A stretch of DNA of 5,928 bases, from assembly GCA_020201295.1 (NCBI GenBank), contig JAIVHA010000091.1:1-5928 (forward strand), read 5' to 3'. Both the position numbers and the translations under genes were made by a program. The notes below the pieces were generated by a model. The model did no database searches, was not told the DNA's origin, and was given only the letters and a program-made list of their open reading frames with translations. How positions within the stretch are numbered: position 1 is the stretch's first letter; every line of letters starts with the position of its first letter. This document shows, in pieces, positions 5,804 to 5,928 of this stretch. Source of the stretch: Lysobacteraceae bacterium (lineage in GTDB: Bacteria; Pseudomonadota; Gammaproteobacteria; DSM-19610).

Positions 5804-5928
5804 ATGGCCGCTACGCTTTATTCTATCCTGGAATCCCCGCGGCACCCGGATTTTTCGGCTGTCTACCGGCGCCGTGGCATCCATGAATTGCGCATCGGTT
5901 CCATGCGCAAGGCCATCGGCGAGCTGAA
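5804..5928 (+). CDS. Unrecognised protein, N-terminal fragment (cut by window edge)
   Basis: An open frame from ATG 5804 runs off the right edge, giving 41 codons. The fragment starts MAATLYSILESPRHPDFSAV and continues with a basic stretch (YRRRGIHELRIGSMRKAIGEL). It has no signal peptide or membrane segment, so a cytosolic product is likely. The gap from the previous stop is 15 nt, it is in the same orientation, and codon use (GCC, CTG, ATC, CGC) matches its neighbours, which supports a real third gene of the operon. I do not recognise the family from this fragment and assign no function. No strong ribosome-binding site is visible, so coupling to the upstream gene is plausible. Confidence 0.6.
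   Translation, partial: MAATLYSILESPRHPDFSAVYRRRGIHELRIGSMRKAIGEL

Overview
The window is chromosomal DNA from a GC-rich gammaproteobacterium. The protein sequences resemble enteric and pseudomonad relatives: the Ppx, Ppk1 and PhoU sequences are recognisable throughout, and the outer-membrane phospholipase A carries gammaproteobacterial motifs. I cannot name the genus; a free-living Chromatiales/Ectothiorhodospiraceae-type or pseudomonad-like lineage would fit. I see no insertion sequence, phage gene, CRISPR array, tRNA or rRNA, and the region looks like core genome.

Layout, left to right. (1) At the left edge is the N-terminal part of a minus-strand PilZ-domain (cyclic-di-GMP receptor) protein. 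It is divergent from ppx across an intergenic stretch of about 165 bp. (2) ppx (exopolyphosphatase, plus strand) runs head-on into ppk (polyphosphate kinase 1, minus strand), and their 3' ends overlap by 68 bp. (3) ppk and phoU are divergent. The DNA between them holds a good two-repeat Pho box pointing at phoU and a perfect palindrome over the probable ppk -35 region. (4) phoU ends in a strong bidirectional hairpin terminator. (5) A second probable operon follows: a short pldA-like outer-membrane phospholipase A gene, a 62-residue two-helix membrane protein of the PLDc_N type, and the start of an unrecognised gene cut by the right edge.

The central block is a phosphate/polyphosphate module. 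Ppk1 makes polyphosphate from ATP, Ppx degrades it from the ends, and PhoU damps PhoR/PhoB signalling and Pst transport. phoU stands here as a single gene with its own Pho box, next to the polyphosphate genes and with no pst genes in view. PilZ on the left and the lipid-related genes on the right have no obvious functional tie to it.

I found no clearly new multi-gene system. The items most worth checking are: a PldA that lacks the region of the first two barrel strands while keeping all catalytic residues; a Ppx whose usual C-terminal tail is replaced by codons read antisense to ppk; and the compact Pho-box/palindrome switch region between ppk and phoU.
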